Part shown: positions 18,002 through 26,830 of the stretch, piece by piece
Position numbering within the stretch: the first letter of the stretch is position 1
How the letters are laid out: each line of letters opens with the position of its first letter
Source: Ligilactobacillus animalis KCTC 3501 = DSM 20602
GTDB lineage: Bacteria > Bacillota > Bacilli > Lactobacillales > Lactobacillaceae
Assembly: GCF_001434535.1 (NCBI RefSeq)
Contig: NZ_AYYW01000032.1
Location: 62,001-126,000, forward strand
Direction: 5' to 3'
Length of the DNA: 64,000 bases
Notes under the pieces: generated by a model
Told to the model about the DNA's origin: nothing
Databases searched by the model: none
What the model saw: only the letters and a program-made list of their open reading frames with translations
Position numbers and translations under genes: made by a program

Positions 18002-19843
18002 TTATTGTGTTGCTTTAGCTGCTTTTTTAGCTGCTTTTTCACGCGCATTTGTTTCCAAGATCCGTTTGCGCAAACGAATATTTTCTGGCGTGATCTCCAA
18101 CAATTCATCTTCATTCAAGAATTCAAGCGATTCTTCCAATGTCAAATGTGTTGGTTTCTTGATCGTTGCTGTTTGGTCCTTGTTAGAAGAACGAACGTTG
18201 GTCATGTTCTTACCTTTAGTGATATTAACTGAGATATCACGTTCACGTGAAGATTGACCCACGATCATACCTTCATAAACTTCTGTACCTGGATCAACGT
18301 AGATCGTACCACGGCCTTCAACACCCATGATCGCATAAGTCGTTGCTTTACCTTGGTTGATCGAAACCAAGGCACCGTTACGACGACCAGGTTCCCAGTT
18401 GCGAATAACTGGTTTGTATTCGGCAAATGTGTGGTTCAAGATACCGTAACCACGTGTCATGGAAAGGAATTGGGAATCATAACCGATCAAACCACGTGTT
18501 GGAGTTGAGAATACCAAACGTGTTTGGCCGTTCAAACCAGTTTCCATGTTCAACATTTCACCTTTACGTTGTGCCATTGAGTCGATAACAGAACCGGAGT
18601 ATTCATCAGGTGTATCGATGATCACACTTTCAAATGGTTCACATAATTGACCATCGATCTCACGGTAAATAACCTTAGGACGAGATACGGCCAATTCGAA
18701 GCCTTCACGACGTAACATTTCGATCAAGATCGACAAGTGTAACTCACCACGACCAGAAACAGTCCAGGCATCTGGTGAATCAGTATCTTCGACCTTCAAA
18801 GAAACGTCCGTGTGCAATTGCATCTTCAAACGATCTTCTAATTTACGTGCAGTAACCTTGTCACCGTCGCGGCCAACAAATGGAGAATCATTTGTCATAA
18901 ATGTCATTTGCAATGTAGGTGGGTCGATCCGCAATAATGGTAATGCTTCAGGATGATCAGCTGGGCAAACTGTTTCCCCAACGAAGATATCGTCCATCCC
19001 TGAAACAGCGATCAAGTCACCGGCTTTAGCTTCTTGGATCTCAAGACGTTTCAAACCAAAGAAACCAAAGAGTTTAGTTACACGGAAGTTCTTTTGTGTA
19101 CCATCAAGTTTCATAACTGTAACTTGATCGCCCACTTTGATCTTGCCACGGAAGACACGACCAATACCGATACGACCTACGAAATCATCGTAGTCAAGCA
19201 TTGCAACTTGGAATTGCAATGGTTCATCAGCATTATCTTTTGGAGCTGGAATAGCATCCAAGATCGTGTTGAAGATCGGATCCATTGTGTGTTCTTGTTT
19301 AGCTGGGTCGGAATCAAAAGAAGAAGTCCCGTTCATCGCAGAAGCGTAGATAACTGGGAATTCAAGTTGTTCTTCATCAGCACCGAGTTCGATAAAGAGG
19401 TCTAACACTTCATCGACAACTTCTTCTGGACGAGCACCTGGGCGGTCGATCTTATTGATCACGACCACTGGTGTCAAGTGTTGTTCTAAAGCTTTTTTCA
19501 ACACGAAACGTGTCTGTGGCATCGTTCCTTCGAACGCATCCACGATAAGCAAAACACCATCGACCATTTTCATGATACGTTCCACTTCCCCACCAAAGTC
19601 GGCGTGTCCTGGTGTATCTAAGATGTTGATCTGTTTACCGTTATATTTTACCGCTGTGTTCTTGGAAAGGATCGTGATCCCACGTTCCTTTTCAATATCA
19701 TTTGAGTCCATCGCACGATCGCCGATGTCGGTATGTTCATCAAGCGTATCTGATTGTTTTAATAATTCGTTAACTAATGTTGTCTTACCATGGTCAACGT
19801 GGGCAATGATCGCAACATTACGAATATCATCACGTGTTTTCAA
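18002..19843 (-). CDS. typA: Translational GTPase TypA/BipA
   Basis: Ribosome-associated GTPase of the EF-G class that aids 50S assembly and growth under stress or cold. 613 residues, the usual length. [13 protein letters not shown]-loop near residue 14, RGITI, DTPGHADFGGEV, NKIDRPGARP, then the EF-G-like domains III and V and the C-terminal TypA-specific domain (TRGYGILNHTF, GRRNGALVS). The tail ends in an Ala/Lys-rich stretch. It has its own terminator; its upstream neighbour suhB also ends in one, so it is probably monocistronic. Confidence 0.98.
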   Translation of the reverse strand: MKTRDDIRNVAIIAHVDHGKTTLVNELLKQSDTLDEHTDIGDRAMDSNDIEKERGITILSKNTAVKYNGKQINILDTPGHADFGGEVERIMKMVDGVLLIVDAFEGTMPQTRFVLKKALEQHLTPVVVINKIDRPGARPEEVVDEVLDLFIELGADEEQLEFPVIYASAMNGTSSFDSDPAKQEHTMDPIFNTILDAIPAPKDNADEPLQFQVAMLDYDDFVGRIGIGRVFRGKIKVGDQVTVMKLDGTQKNFRVTKLFGFFGLKRLEIQEAKAGDLIAVSGMDDIFVGETVCPADHPEALPLLRIDPPTLQMTFMTNDSPFVGRDGDKVTARKLEDRLKMQLHTDVSLKVEDTDSPDAWTVSGRGELHLSILIEMLRREGFELAVSRPKVIYREIDGQLCEPFESVIIDTPDEYSGSVIDSMAQRKGEMLNMETGLNGQTRLVFSTPTRGLIGYDSQFLSMTRGYGILNHTFAEYKPVIRNWEPGRRNGALVSINQGKATTYAIMGVEGRGTIYVDPGTEVYEGMIVGQSSRERDISVNITKGKNMTNVRSSNKDQTATIKKPTHLTLEESLEFLNEDELLEITPENIRLRKRILETNAREKAAKKAAKATQ

Positions 19844-19962
19844 AGTTGTTTCTTCCTTTCAAAATCTACTGCTTGAGAAATGCCCCTTCAATTCAATAAC
19901 CCTAACGGCCTATCGACTTTGAATGTTATGAAAAAAATTATCTCATTTTCAAGAACCCACAT

Positions 19963-19992
19963 AAAAAAACTGTGACTTAGTGCCACAGTTTC
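19963..19992 (-). terminator. Terminator of the yktA-suhB unit
   Basis: AAACTGTGGC / GTCACAGTTT minus-strand hairpin followed by TTTTT, immediately after the inositol-phosphatase-like gene. Confidence 0.85.
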
Positions 19993-19995
19993 AAA

Positions 19996-20781
19996 CTAAC
20001 GCTTGCGCATCAGCTTGATAATATCGTTCTTAGCATTTTTCGTCGCTACTAATACATCACTTGATGATAGCACATCTAATTCACTATCGTCAATGCTTTT
20101 TACGCTCAAACCATGCGCTTTTGCCAATATCTTTCCAGCTGCATGATCCCAAGGATGCAGATGGGAGCAATAGCCCACTGTTTTACCGGTCAAAACATGG
20201 ATAAAACCGATCCCTGCACTGCCATAGACGCGGATCCCCATACTTTTTTCGGCAACTTGGGCAACATTGCGGTAATTGCGCACTAGCATCCGTCCACTGA
20301 CATCGAATAATCCCTGTTCCAGGGAAAGATCAGGCACTTGGGGCAACCGAGCCGTATTGCAAAAAACGCCACTTTCCGGTCCACCCCAATAGAGTTTATC
20401 GTTGATCACATCGAGAATATAGCCCAATTTTTCATGACCATTTTCATAAACTGCTAGCATACTTGCAAAATGGTCCTTTTGTTTCACAAAATTCAAGGTC
20501 CCATCCAGCGGGTCGATGATCCAAACTAAACCTTGGTGGGTCGCCAGATCTTGGTCATGATCGCCTTCTTCGCCTAAAACATGCGAACCAGGAAAAGTCT
20601 GCTTGATCTGAGTGACCAAATATTTTTCAACTTGCTTATCGATATTAGTCACTAGATCGGTGCGTCCACTTTTTTGGGCAACTTGTAGTTCTTCCTCACA
20701 ACCAGCCAACAATTGGCACCGAACTTCTTTGAACCACTCTTGCACACTAGCATTGATCGTTTTCCAGTCAGTCACCACCAT
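19996..20781 (-). CDS. suhB: Inositol monophosphatase family protein
   Basis: Mg-dependent sugar phosphatase fold. 261 residues. Motifs: the early DLVTNIDKQVEKYL aspartate, GEEGD near residue 71, the IDPLDGTLNF metal site near residue 90, and the late HPWDHAAG site (about residue 210). The substrate cannot be fixed from sequence: inositol phosphate, NADP/fructose-bisphosphate and an rRNA-linked role are all known in this family. Start ATG 20781 overlaps the yktA stop by one base (TGATG). The yktA-suhB-typA grouping is conserved in Bacilli. Confidence 0.9.
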   Translation of the reverse strand: MVVTDWKTINASVQEWFKEVRCQLLAGCEEELQVAQKSGRTDLVTNIDKQVEKYLVTQIKQTFPGSHVLGEEGDHDQDLATHQGLVWIIDPLDGTLNFVKQKDHFASMLAVYENGHEKLGYILDVINDKLYWGGPESGVFCNTARLPQVPDLSLEQGLFDVSGRMLVRNYRNVAQVAEKSMGIRVYGSAGIGFIHVLTGKTVGYCSHLHPWDHAAGKILAKAHGLSVKSIDDSELDVLSSSDVLVATKNAKNDIIKLMRKR

Positions 20782-21071
20782 CAACCCTTTTCCTTAAATT
20801 TTACTCGTTTGCCAGTCGTTGCCTTAGCCAGCTTAACCGCCTGGTAAATACTGAACCCTGAAGCTTGCTCAAAATCTCGATCGAGTTGTTTTTGAGTCAT
20901 GATCGCTGGCTCCATTTGCAAAAATTTTTTATGCTTAGCTAAAAACTCTTCGCGTTCGATCCCAGTAGTATAAACTTTCTCAACTGCTTCGTAAAATTCA
21001 CTTGCAGTAATGATCTCTGCGGTCGTCCACTCAGGTAATAGTGGGTATTCAAAATTTTCACTGATCTTCAT
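20781..21071 (-). CDS. yktA: UPF0223 family protein
   Basis: 96-residue cytoplasmic protein of unknown function. The family pattern YPLLPEWTTAEIITAS-FYEAVE-AYE and FEQASGFSIYQAVK is clear. The start at 21071 has GGTGAGG at good spacing; a GTG four codons earlier lies inside that SD. It is co-translated with the downstream phosphatase. Confidence 0.9.
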   Translation of the reverse strand: MKISENFEYPLLPEWTTAEIITASEFYEAVEKVYTTGIEREEFLAKHKKFLQMEPAIMTQKQLDRDFEQASGFSIYQAVKLAKATTGKRVKFKEKG

Positions 21072-21089
21072 CTTAAACCTCACCTTTAT

Positions 21090-21992
21090 CTATTGTTTAC
21101 GTAAATTTTCTAATTCAGCTAAAACGTTTTGCTTTACTTCCATATACTGTGTCGATTCTTCTTCTGAGAGTGTCAATTTTGTCAAAACAGCTACCCCTTG
21201 TTTCGACAAAACAACAGGCTCACTGACCGCGATCTTTTGCTTAGCAAATTCGATCTCATGGGTCAAAGGCACTAAGATCGGATGATTGAAAAACAATGCC
21301 CGACAGATCCGTTGTAAACACAAAACTGTTACGACTTCCTTTGCTTGCACCAATTTAGCTTGGTAATCTTTAGTGATCTCGTCTAATTTTGCCTGTCCAA
21401 ATAAACTATTATCTTGCGCAACGATCCCTAAAACCGAATTACCGGCGATCTGCGCACGACTCCAAGCGATAAAAGCCTCGTCTTGTGTGCCGATGACGTT
21501 AGCGTAGATCGGATCGCTCCCGATATCTAAACGTTCACCCAATAAGCGGGCAACCGTTTCAGAAAGTCCCATCGTGCCTAAACCAAAGACATTGTTAGCG
21601 GGTAAGCCTGAAAAGCGCAAAGCCGAATAGACCCACAGATGATCATGGGGCAAGACCACGCAGATCTTACCCCTAAAACCATTAGCCATTGCTTGATTGA
21701 TCACCAGTTGGACCCAGCGACGTTGTGCATTTTCCCCCTCAGCCTCAACATAATCTTTGGGTGGTGTTCCCAGTAAGATCAGCTGTAATTCATCCCATTT
21801 TGGATGTGCAGTTGCCTCTAATACAAAATTATCGGCAAAAGCTGAACTTTCAACTAATGAAACAACTTGGTCAGTAGGTGTTTCATTGATCTGGAACCAA
21901 AAACATTTTAAATGCTCATCGTGTAAGATACATGTCTGTAAAAATAACAGCAGTTCAGGGTTTTCCCCACAAATCATCATATTATTATCCAT
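21090..21992 (-). CDS. Lactate/malate dehydrogenase-like protein lacking catalytic residues
   Basis: 300 residues, close to L-lactate dehydrogenase length and alignable along most of it. LGERLDIGSDPIYANVIGTQDEAFIAWS matches, in two halves, the LDH segment around the catalytic His, and LRFSGLPANNVFGLGT matches FSG-P---V-G-GT. Key residues are gone: the Rossmann GxGxxG is ICGENPE, the catalytic Asp-x-x-Arg after GLGT is replaced (Leu and Thr at those places), and the GEHGD histidine is missing (GTQDE). It should therefore neither bind NAD normally nor act as a dehydrogenase. The start at 21992 is fixed by GGAGG. It precedes yktA in the same direction. No stops or frameshifts, so it is probably a maintained pseudoenzyme. 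Confidence 0.8.
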   Translation of the reverse strand: MDNNMMICGENPELLLFLQTCILHDEHLKCFWFQINETPTDQVVSLVESSAFADNFVLEATAHPKWDELQLILLGTPPKDYVEAEGENAQRRWVQLVINQAMANGFRGKICVVLPHDHLWVYSALRFSGLPANNVFGLGTMGLSETVARLLGERLDIGSDPIYANVIGTQDEAFIAWSRAQIAGNSVLGIVAQDNSLFGQAKLDEITKDYQAKLVQAKEVVTVLCLQRICRALFFNHPILVPLTHEIEFAKQKIAVSEPVVLSKQGVAVLTKLTLSEEESTQYMEVKQNVLAELENLRKQ

Positions 21993-22268
21993 TTGAATCC
22001 TCCACTTTTCATCTTGCCGAAATGTGATCTCTTTTGGACCGCCACGATACAAAAGTAAAAGTATATCTCTTTTAGTGTTAAAACGCAAACGTACTTTCGT
22101 AAACATTTAAAATTCTCTTTAATTATAGCACAATAATTTCTAGCCTTATCTAACAATAATGTAACAGCTACCATGCTTTGTCACGAAAACGTTACGCTAA
22201 AAAGCTGAAAACTTTTTTCCTAAAATGTGCTAAAATCAAGGTAGAAATAAATGAAGGGATGATTATTT

Positions 22269-22826
22269 TTGATCACTATGCATGATATTATCCGCGAAGG
22301 GCACCCAACTTTGCGGGCACGAGCAGAAAAATTTACATTTCCATTGAGCGATGAAGAAAAGCAAACTGCTCAAAAAATGATGGAATTTTTAGAAAACAGC
22401 CAAGACCCTGAGATCGCAGAAAAATACAACCTCCGCGCCGGTGTCGGACTAGCAGCACCTCAGATCGATGTATCTAAACGGATGACTGCAGTCCTAGTTC
22501 CTGGCGAAGAAGAAGGTCAAGAACCACTATTTAAGCACATCTTGATCAACCCAACGATCTTGAGTGAATCAGTCCAAATGGCTGCCCTAGCAGAAGGTGA
22601 AGGCTGTCTTTCGGTCGACCGTGAGATCCCTGGCTACGTTCCACGCCATGCTCGGATCAAATTGCGCTGGTATGATCTAGATGGCAACGAACACGTTGAA
22701 CGCTTACGAGACTATGTTGCGATCGTCGTTCAACACGAGATCGACCACTTGAATGGCGTCTTGTTCTTTGATCACATCAATAAAGAAAATCCATTCGCTG
22801 CCACTGAAGACTTGATCTTGCTTTAA
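22269..22826 (+). CDS. def: Peptide deformylase
   Basis: Metalloenzyme that removes the N-terminal formyl group from nascent proteins. 185 residues with all three motifs: GVGLAAPQ (about residue 58), EGCLSV with the metal cysteine, and QHEIDHLNG with the two metal histidines and catalytic Glu. Its insertions match the Gram-positive type 2 class. TTG at 22269 is taken as start because the family begins MITM-(D/N)II(R/V)-GHP; GAAGGG lies about 10 bases upstream. ATG 22278 is the alternative. Lone plus-strand gene ending in a large hairpin. Confidence 0.96.
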   Translation: MITMHDIIREGHPTLRARAEKFTFPLSDEEKQTAQKMMEFLENSQDPEIAEKYNLRAGVGLAAPQIDVSKRMTAVLVPGEEEGQEPLFKHILINPTILSESVQMAALAEGEGCLSVDREIPGYVPRHARIKLRWYDLDGNEHVERLRDYVAIVVQHEIDHLNGVLFFDHINKENPFAATEDLILL

Positions 22827-22835
22827 TCATATAAC

Positions 22836-22887
22836 AACGAGGGTCCCCGACATGATGTACATACGCATCATACCGGAGACCCTCGTT
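22836..22887. repeat. Imperfect palindrome, bidirectional terminator-like repeat, copy 1
   Basis: Arms AACGAGGGTC / GACCCTCGTT (22836-22845, 22878-22887) with further pairing CCG/CGG and ATGATG/CATCAT inside, interrupted by mismatches. It sits between convergent def and the hypothetical gene at 22.9 kb. The outer arm and the inner ATGATG...CGCATCAT core are shared with the perfect copy at 26755-26805. Confidence 0.85.
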
Positions 22888-22900
22888 ATTTGTGACCTGC

Positions 22901-23371
22901 TTAATTATTTTGTTCTAAAGTATTCATATCATTGACATATTCAACAGTTGCCTTATTGACTAGATAGGAGACGTCGATATGCAAGATACCATCTTTCAAC
23001 CAGATATCAGAGACTACAAAAGCCCTATTTTGCTGATAGCCCCTGATTCCTTGCGCTTTAGCATGTACTGCTAGTTGCTGTTCGAGCTGTTTTTTTAGAC
23101 CATTTAGATCGGCGTTAGTTAAATATTTAACTTCAAGCTGATATTCAAAAGCAATGACTCCCTTGCCCCAAACATCTGAGATCAAGGCTGAAGCTGCTAA
23201 ACTTTCATTTAACAGCTTTAAATTTTTTAAACTTGCCTCCATCACTGAATCCGTCAATTTTTGACTGTCCAGCTGGATCAATTTCAATGCTTTCTTTCGG
23301 CGATATCGCTGAAAAATAAAGGCTAATGTTCCGACAATGACCACTCCAATGATCAGATATAAAAATTCCAT
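22901..23371 (-). CDS. Membrane-anchored hypothetical protein
   Basis: 156 residues. One N-terminal membrane segment (about residues 3-20) followed by YRRKK, which predicts an anchor with the C-terminal part in the cytoplasm. The soluble part mixes alpha and beta (FEYQLEVKYL, ILHIDVSYLV) with a central helix. I do not recognise a family. Convergent with def and divergent from rpoY-rnjA; no partner gene is evident. Confidence 0.8.
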   Translation of the reverse strand: MEFLYLIIGVVIVGTLAFIFQRYRRKKALKLIQLDSQKLTDSVMEASLKNLKLLNESLAASALISDVWGKGVIAFEYQLEVKYLTNADLNGLKKQLEQQLAVHAKAQGIRGYQQNRAFVVSDIWLKDGILHIDVSYLVNKATVEYVNDMNTLEQNN

Positions 23372-23655
23372 AACTTCACCTACTTGTTTACTCTTTGATT
23401 ATATACCAAATTTAGACAAACTAGCATTATTGGACACCTAAACTTAAAAGTATCTTAGCCTTTATCTCGCCCGTGACCTTGTCTAGTCTTTTATCTGGCG
23501 CGTTTGATCAACTTTATATACTTAGTTTGTAAACTATGGTAAAATAGGATTAATTATTGTGTAAACAATCCCTGTTCGGAAGTTTATTTTTGCTGATTTG
23601 AACTTTTATATAAGTGCAAATAACTATAATTAATTTCATAAAAGGAGAATCATTA

Positions 23656-23868
23656 ATGATCTTTAAAGTATATTATCAACCAACGAAAAAAATCAATCCA
23701 CGCCGTGAAAACACGGAATCTTTATATTTAGAAGCTGACTCAGAACCAGAAGCACGCGTTTTAGTAGAATCAAATACCGAATACAATGTTGAATTTATCG
23801 AAGAATTGAGCGACGCAGCTTTAGAATACGAAAAGGAAAGTCCAGCTTTTAAACTTACGGAGTTTTAA
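23656..23868 (+). CDS. rpoY: RNA polymerase epsilon subunit
   Basis: 70-residue accessory subunit of RNA polymerase (YkzG family, formerly DUF1447), which binds near the secondary channel on the beta' jaw. The family pattern IFKVYYQ, [11 protein letters not shown] and the acidic C-terminal half are all visible. The start at 23656 has AAAGGAG; a longer frame upstream lacks an SD. The stop is 3 bases before rnjA, the invariant partner gene in Firmicutes, so the two are one operon. Confidence 0.96.
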   Translation: MIFKVYYQPTKKINPRRENTESLYLEADSEPEARVLVESNTEYNVEFIEELSDAALEYEKESPAFKLTEF

Positions 23869-23871
23869 AAG

Positions 23872-25548
23872 ATGAAAAAACTAAATGTTAAAAATAACGA
23901 GACCGCCGTTTTTGCACTCGGTGGTCTGGGCGAAATTGGGAAAAATACTTATGGTATCCAATTTCAAGACGAGATCATCGTCGTCGATGCCGGCATCAAG
24001 TTCCCTGAAGATGACCTTTTAGGGATCGATTACGTCATCCCCGACTATCAATACCTCGTCGCAAATCAGCAAAAAATCAAAGCTTTAGTCATTACACACG
24101 GGCACGAGGACCATATCGGTGGTATCCCTTACCTTTTGAAACAGGTAAACGTTCCGATCTACGCTGGTCCATTAGCCCTTGCCTTGATCAAGAGCAAACT
24201 AGAAGAGCATGGTCTATTGAACTCAACTGAATTGCATGAGATCAATGAAGATACTGTCCTACGTTTCAGAAAGACGAGCGTGTCCTTCTTTAGAACTACG
24301 CACTCGATCCCTGATACCCTAGGTGTTGCGATCAAGACCCCTTCTGGTACTGTTGTCTGCACCGGTGACTATAAATTTGATCTAACTCCGATCACAAACC
24401 AAGCCCCTAATCTTCAAAAGATGGCGCGCTTGGGTGAAGAAGGCGTTTTATGCTTACTATCCGATAGTACTAATGCCGAAGTCCCTAACTTCACCAAATC
24501 TGAACGCTGGGTCGGCAAATCGATCAAACGGATCTTCGAACAAGTCGAAGGTCGGATCATCTTTGCGACCTTTGCTTCAAATATCTCACGTGTCCAACAA
24601 GCTGCGGCGGCTGCGATCGCTAAGGGACGTAAGATCGCAGTCTTTGGCCGTAGTATGGAAGCAGCTATCGTAAACGGACGGGAATTAGGTTATCTTGATA
24701 TCCCAGATGATGCGATCGTTGATGCACGCGAGATCAATAGCTTACCCGCTAATAAAGTCATGATCTTATGTACCGGTTCGCAAGGTGAACCTATGGCTGC
24801 TCTAAGTCGGATCGCTAATGGGACCCACCGTCAAGTAGCGATCCAACCAGGCGATACGGTCGTCTTTTCAAGTTCGCCGATCCCAGGTAACACCTTGAGT
24901 GTCAACAAAGTCATCAACGAACTTGAAGAAGCTGGCGCCACGGTCATCCATGGTAAGGTCAATAATATCCATGCTTCTGGACACGGTGGGCAAGAAGAAC
25001 AAAAATTGATGCTTCGTTTGATGAAGCCTAAATTCTTCATGCCAGTCCACGGTGAGTATCGGATGTTGAAGATCCATACTGAATTGGCTGAAAAATGCGA
25101 TGTCCCTACCGAAAATTCCTTTATCTTGGAAAACGGTGATGTCTTAGCCTTGACTAAAGATTCCGCCCGTTATGCTGGGCACTTCAACGCTGAAGACGTC
25201 TATGTCGATGGTTCCGGGATCGGTGACATCGGTAATATCGTCTTACGCGATCGCCGGATCCTCTCAGAGGAAGGGCTCGTCGTTGTAGTTGCTACGATCG
25301 ATATGCAAAAACGCGAGATCTTAGCTGGGCCTGATCTACTATCACGTGGATTCATCTATATGCGTGAATCTGGTGAATTGATCAAACAAGGACGTAAACG
25401 TGTTTATCGGACGATCAGACAGACTTTGAAAAATGAAAAAGTTACTGAAGCAATGTTGCGTGAAAATATCATTGCTGAGCTCCAAACGTTCCTTTTCGAA
25501 CAAACCGAGCGTCATCCAATGATCTTACCAATGTTTGTTACAGTTTAA
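23872..25548 (+). CDS. rnjA: Ribonuclease J1
   Basis: 5'-3' exonuclease and endonuclease, the main 5'-end-dependent RNA decay enzyme, acting in complex with RNase J2. 558 residues. The metal site HGHEDHIGG is intact near residue 76, followed by THSIPDT, TGDYKFD, DSTNAE, the beta-CASP domain with SSSPIPGN, and NNIHASGHG. Unlike rnjB, every metal ligand is present. rpoY-rnjA gene pair; ends in a strong terminator. Confidence 0.98.
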   Translation: MKKLNVKNNETAVFALGGLGEIGKNTYGIQFQDEIIVVDAGIKFPEDDLLGIDYVIPDYQYLVANQQKIKALVITHGHEDHIGGIPYLLKQVNVPIYAGPLALALIKSKLEEHGLLNSTELHEINEDTVLRFRKTSVSFFRTTHSIPDTLGVAIKTPSGTVVCTGDYKFDLTPITNQAPNLQKMARLGEEGVLCLLSDSTNAEVPNFTKSERWVGKSIKRIFEQVEGRIIFATFASNISRVQQAAAAAIAKGRKIAVFGRSMEAAIVNGRELGYLDIPDDAIVDAREINSLPANKVMILCTGSQGEPMAALSRIANGTHRQVAIQPGDTVVFSSSPIPGNTLSVNKVINELEEAGATVIHGKVNNIHASGHGGQEEQKLMLRLMKPKFFMPVHGEYRMLKIHTELAEKCDVPTENSFILENGDVLALTKDSARYAGHFNAEDVYVDGSGIGDIGNIVLRDRRILSEEGLVVVVATIDMQKREILAGPDLLSRGFIYMRESGELIKQGRKRVYRTIRQTLKNEKVTEAMLRENIIAELQTFLFEQTERHPMILPMFVTV

Positions 25549-25552
25549 ACGC

Positions 25553-25591
25553 CAAAAAGCAAGCCAAGAGTAGATTTTGGCTTGCTTTTTT
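25553..25591 (+). terminator. Terminator of rpoY-rnjA
   Basis: AAAAAGCAAGCCAA / TTGGCTTGCTTTTT hairpin followed by T run, directly after rnjA. Confidence 0.9.
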
Positions 25592-25595
25592 GTGC

Positions 25596-25624
25596 TTGTC
25601 GCTTGCTAAAATATTAGCTATAAT
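25596..25624 (+). promoter_or_regulatory. Promoter for the lipid-kinase-like gene
   Basis: TTGTCG (25596-25601), 17 bases, perfect TATAAT (25619-25624). The transcript would carry a leader of about 125 bases that includes a short ORF. Confidence 0.65.
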
Positions 25625-25704
25625 TGTTTAATAGTTACTAGCGCCTGAAGAAAGTTAATATGGATCAGGCTTTGCTTAGTTCGAAAATAAAGGAAAGGAC
25701 ATAT

Positions 25705-25782
25705 ATGATCTTTCTCGTTATTCCCATAACGTCCATATTTTATATCACCGCTCGTTTTGAAAACTTTCTTTATTATTGTTAA
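25705..25782 (+). CDS. Possible 25-codon leader peptide
   Basis: ATG at 25705 with AAGGAAAGGA upstream opens a 25-codon frame (hydrophobic: MIFLVIPITSIFYIT, then RFENFLYYC) that ends at 25782, overlapping the first 26 bases of the following kinase gene in another frame. The kinase start itself has no SD, so this ORF may bring ribosomes to it by coupling. No homology is claimed; it may be untranslated. Confidence 0.35.
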   Translation: MIFLVIPITSIFYITARFENFLYYC

Positions 25783-26743
25783 TCCAAATGCTGATCATGG
25801 TCAAGCTGCTAACGTTTGGGAGCAAGTCGAACAGGTTTTGCTTACTCGCCAAGTTAAATATGAAGCGCATCAAACCACACATGTTGGCCATGCTAAACAG
25901 TTGATCCACTTAAATTTTGGCAAGCAAAAAGCGGAAAATCTCAAAGACCGTGTCGTTTTAGTCGTGGGTGGAGACGGAACTTTAAATGAGACGCTCAATG
26001 CCCTCAAACACGAAGCTCCTTTGGAAGTTCCACTTGCTTTTATCCCCGTTGGCCATAATAACGGTTTTGCCAAGGGGATCGGGACCGCTTCAGATCCTTT
26101 AGTTGCCCTAGAGCAGATCTTGGCTGCAACTGAACCGACTTACTATAATGTTGGGGAATATCAAGAAACGACTCATAACGAACAAGGATACTTTTTAAAT
26201 GATTTTGGGATCGGCCTTGATGCTTATACGATCAGTCTAAATGCTAACGTGCATAAACATATGCGTTTACGTAAGATCTTGCTCAAGCTTCACTTGAACT
26301 TTTTGGCGTATCTCGTAAATGTTTTCACCGCTTTTTTAAATCAAGAAGCCTTTGCAGTTACTTTGAGGATCGGTGATAAATATGAGTTCTTTAAACATGC
26401 TCGCTTAGTCAATATCGCCAACCATCCTTATTTTGAAAATGGGATCATCTTATCCCCGGAAGCTGATATCAATGATCATCAGCTTGACTTGATCATCGCT
26501 GATAACTTAGGCTTTTTTAAATTTTTAGCATTGAGTATCGCGATCTATTTCCAAAAGCAACTTAAACTTCCCTATCTTCATCACTACAAAGATAAAAATA
26601 TCCATCTGATCATCAATTCTTTAGAGTACGGTCAGATCGACGGTGAAGAAGCTGGAAGTAAATACTACGATATCTTTTTTGGGACGATCAAATATCCTTT
26701 CTGGATCAATATCCAAGGGGTACCTGTTACCAAACGCGATTAA
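25757..26743 (+). CDS. Diacylglycerol kinase family lipid kinase
   Basis: YegS/DgkB-type catalytic fold, expected to phosphorylate a lipid such as diacylglycerol. 328 residues. FIIVNPNADHGQA at the N-terminus and the nucleotide-binding VVGGDGTLNETLN near residue 75 are diagnostic; GHNNGFAKGIG follows, and the C-terminal beta-sandwich ends with DGEEAG. VNPNAD replaces the common NPxaG. The start is TTG at 25757, placed by alignment of the N-terminus; it lacks an SD and overlaps a short leader ORF. The exact substrate is open, so no gene symbol is given. Confidence 0.9.
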   Translation: MKTFFIIVNPNADHGQAANVWEQVEQVLLTRQVKYEAHQTTHVGHAKQLIHLNFGKQKAENLKDRVVLVVGGDGTLNETLNALKHEAPLEVPLAFIPVGHNNGFAKGIGTASDPLVALEQILAATEPTYYNVGEYQETTHNEQGYFLNDFGIGLDAYTISLNANVHKHMRLRKILLKLHLNFLAYLVNVFTAFLNQEAFAVTLRIGDKYEFFKHARLVNIANHPYFENGIILSPEADINDHQLDLIIADNLGFFKFLALSIAIYFQKQLKLPYLHHYKDKNIHLIINSLEYGQIDGEEAGSKYYDIFFGTIKYPFWINIQGVPVTKRD

Positions 26744-26754
26744 TGCCGATCTAA

Positions 26755-26805
26755 AACGAGGGTCCTACTATGATGCCAAAAACGCATCATAGTAGGACCC
26801 TCGTT
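26755..26805. repeat. Perfect 21-bp palindrome, bidirectional terminator-like repeat, copy 2
   Basis: Arms of 21 bases (26755-26775 and 26785-26805) pair without a mismatch around a 9-base loop. The outer AACGAGGGTCC and inner ATGATG...CGCATCAT match copy 1 at 22836-22887. It lies between the convergent kinase gene and recD2, with T-rich flanks that would serve as terminator in both directions. Confidence 0.9.
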
Positions 26806-26830
26806 TTGTAGACTACATTGACTCACTTTA

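Noticed and set aside
21977-22174. 65-codon minus-strand frame upstream of the LDH-like gene
   Set aside because: It overlaps the true start region in another frame and lacks an SD.
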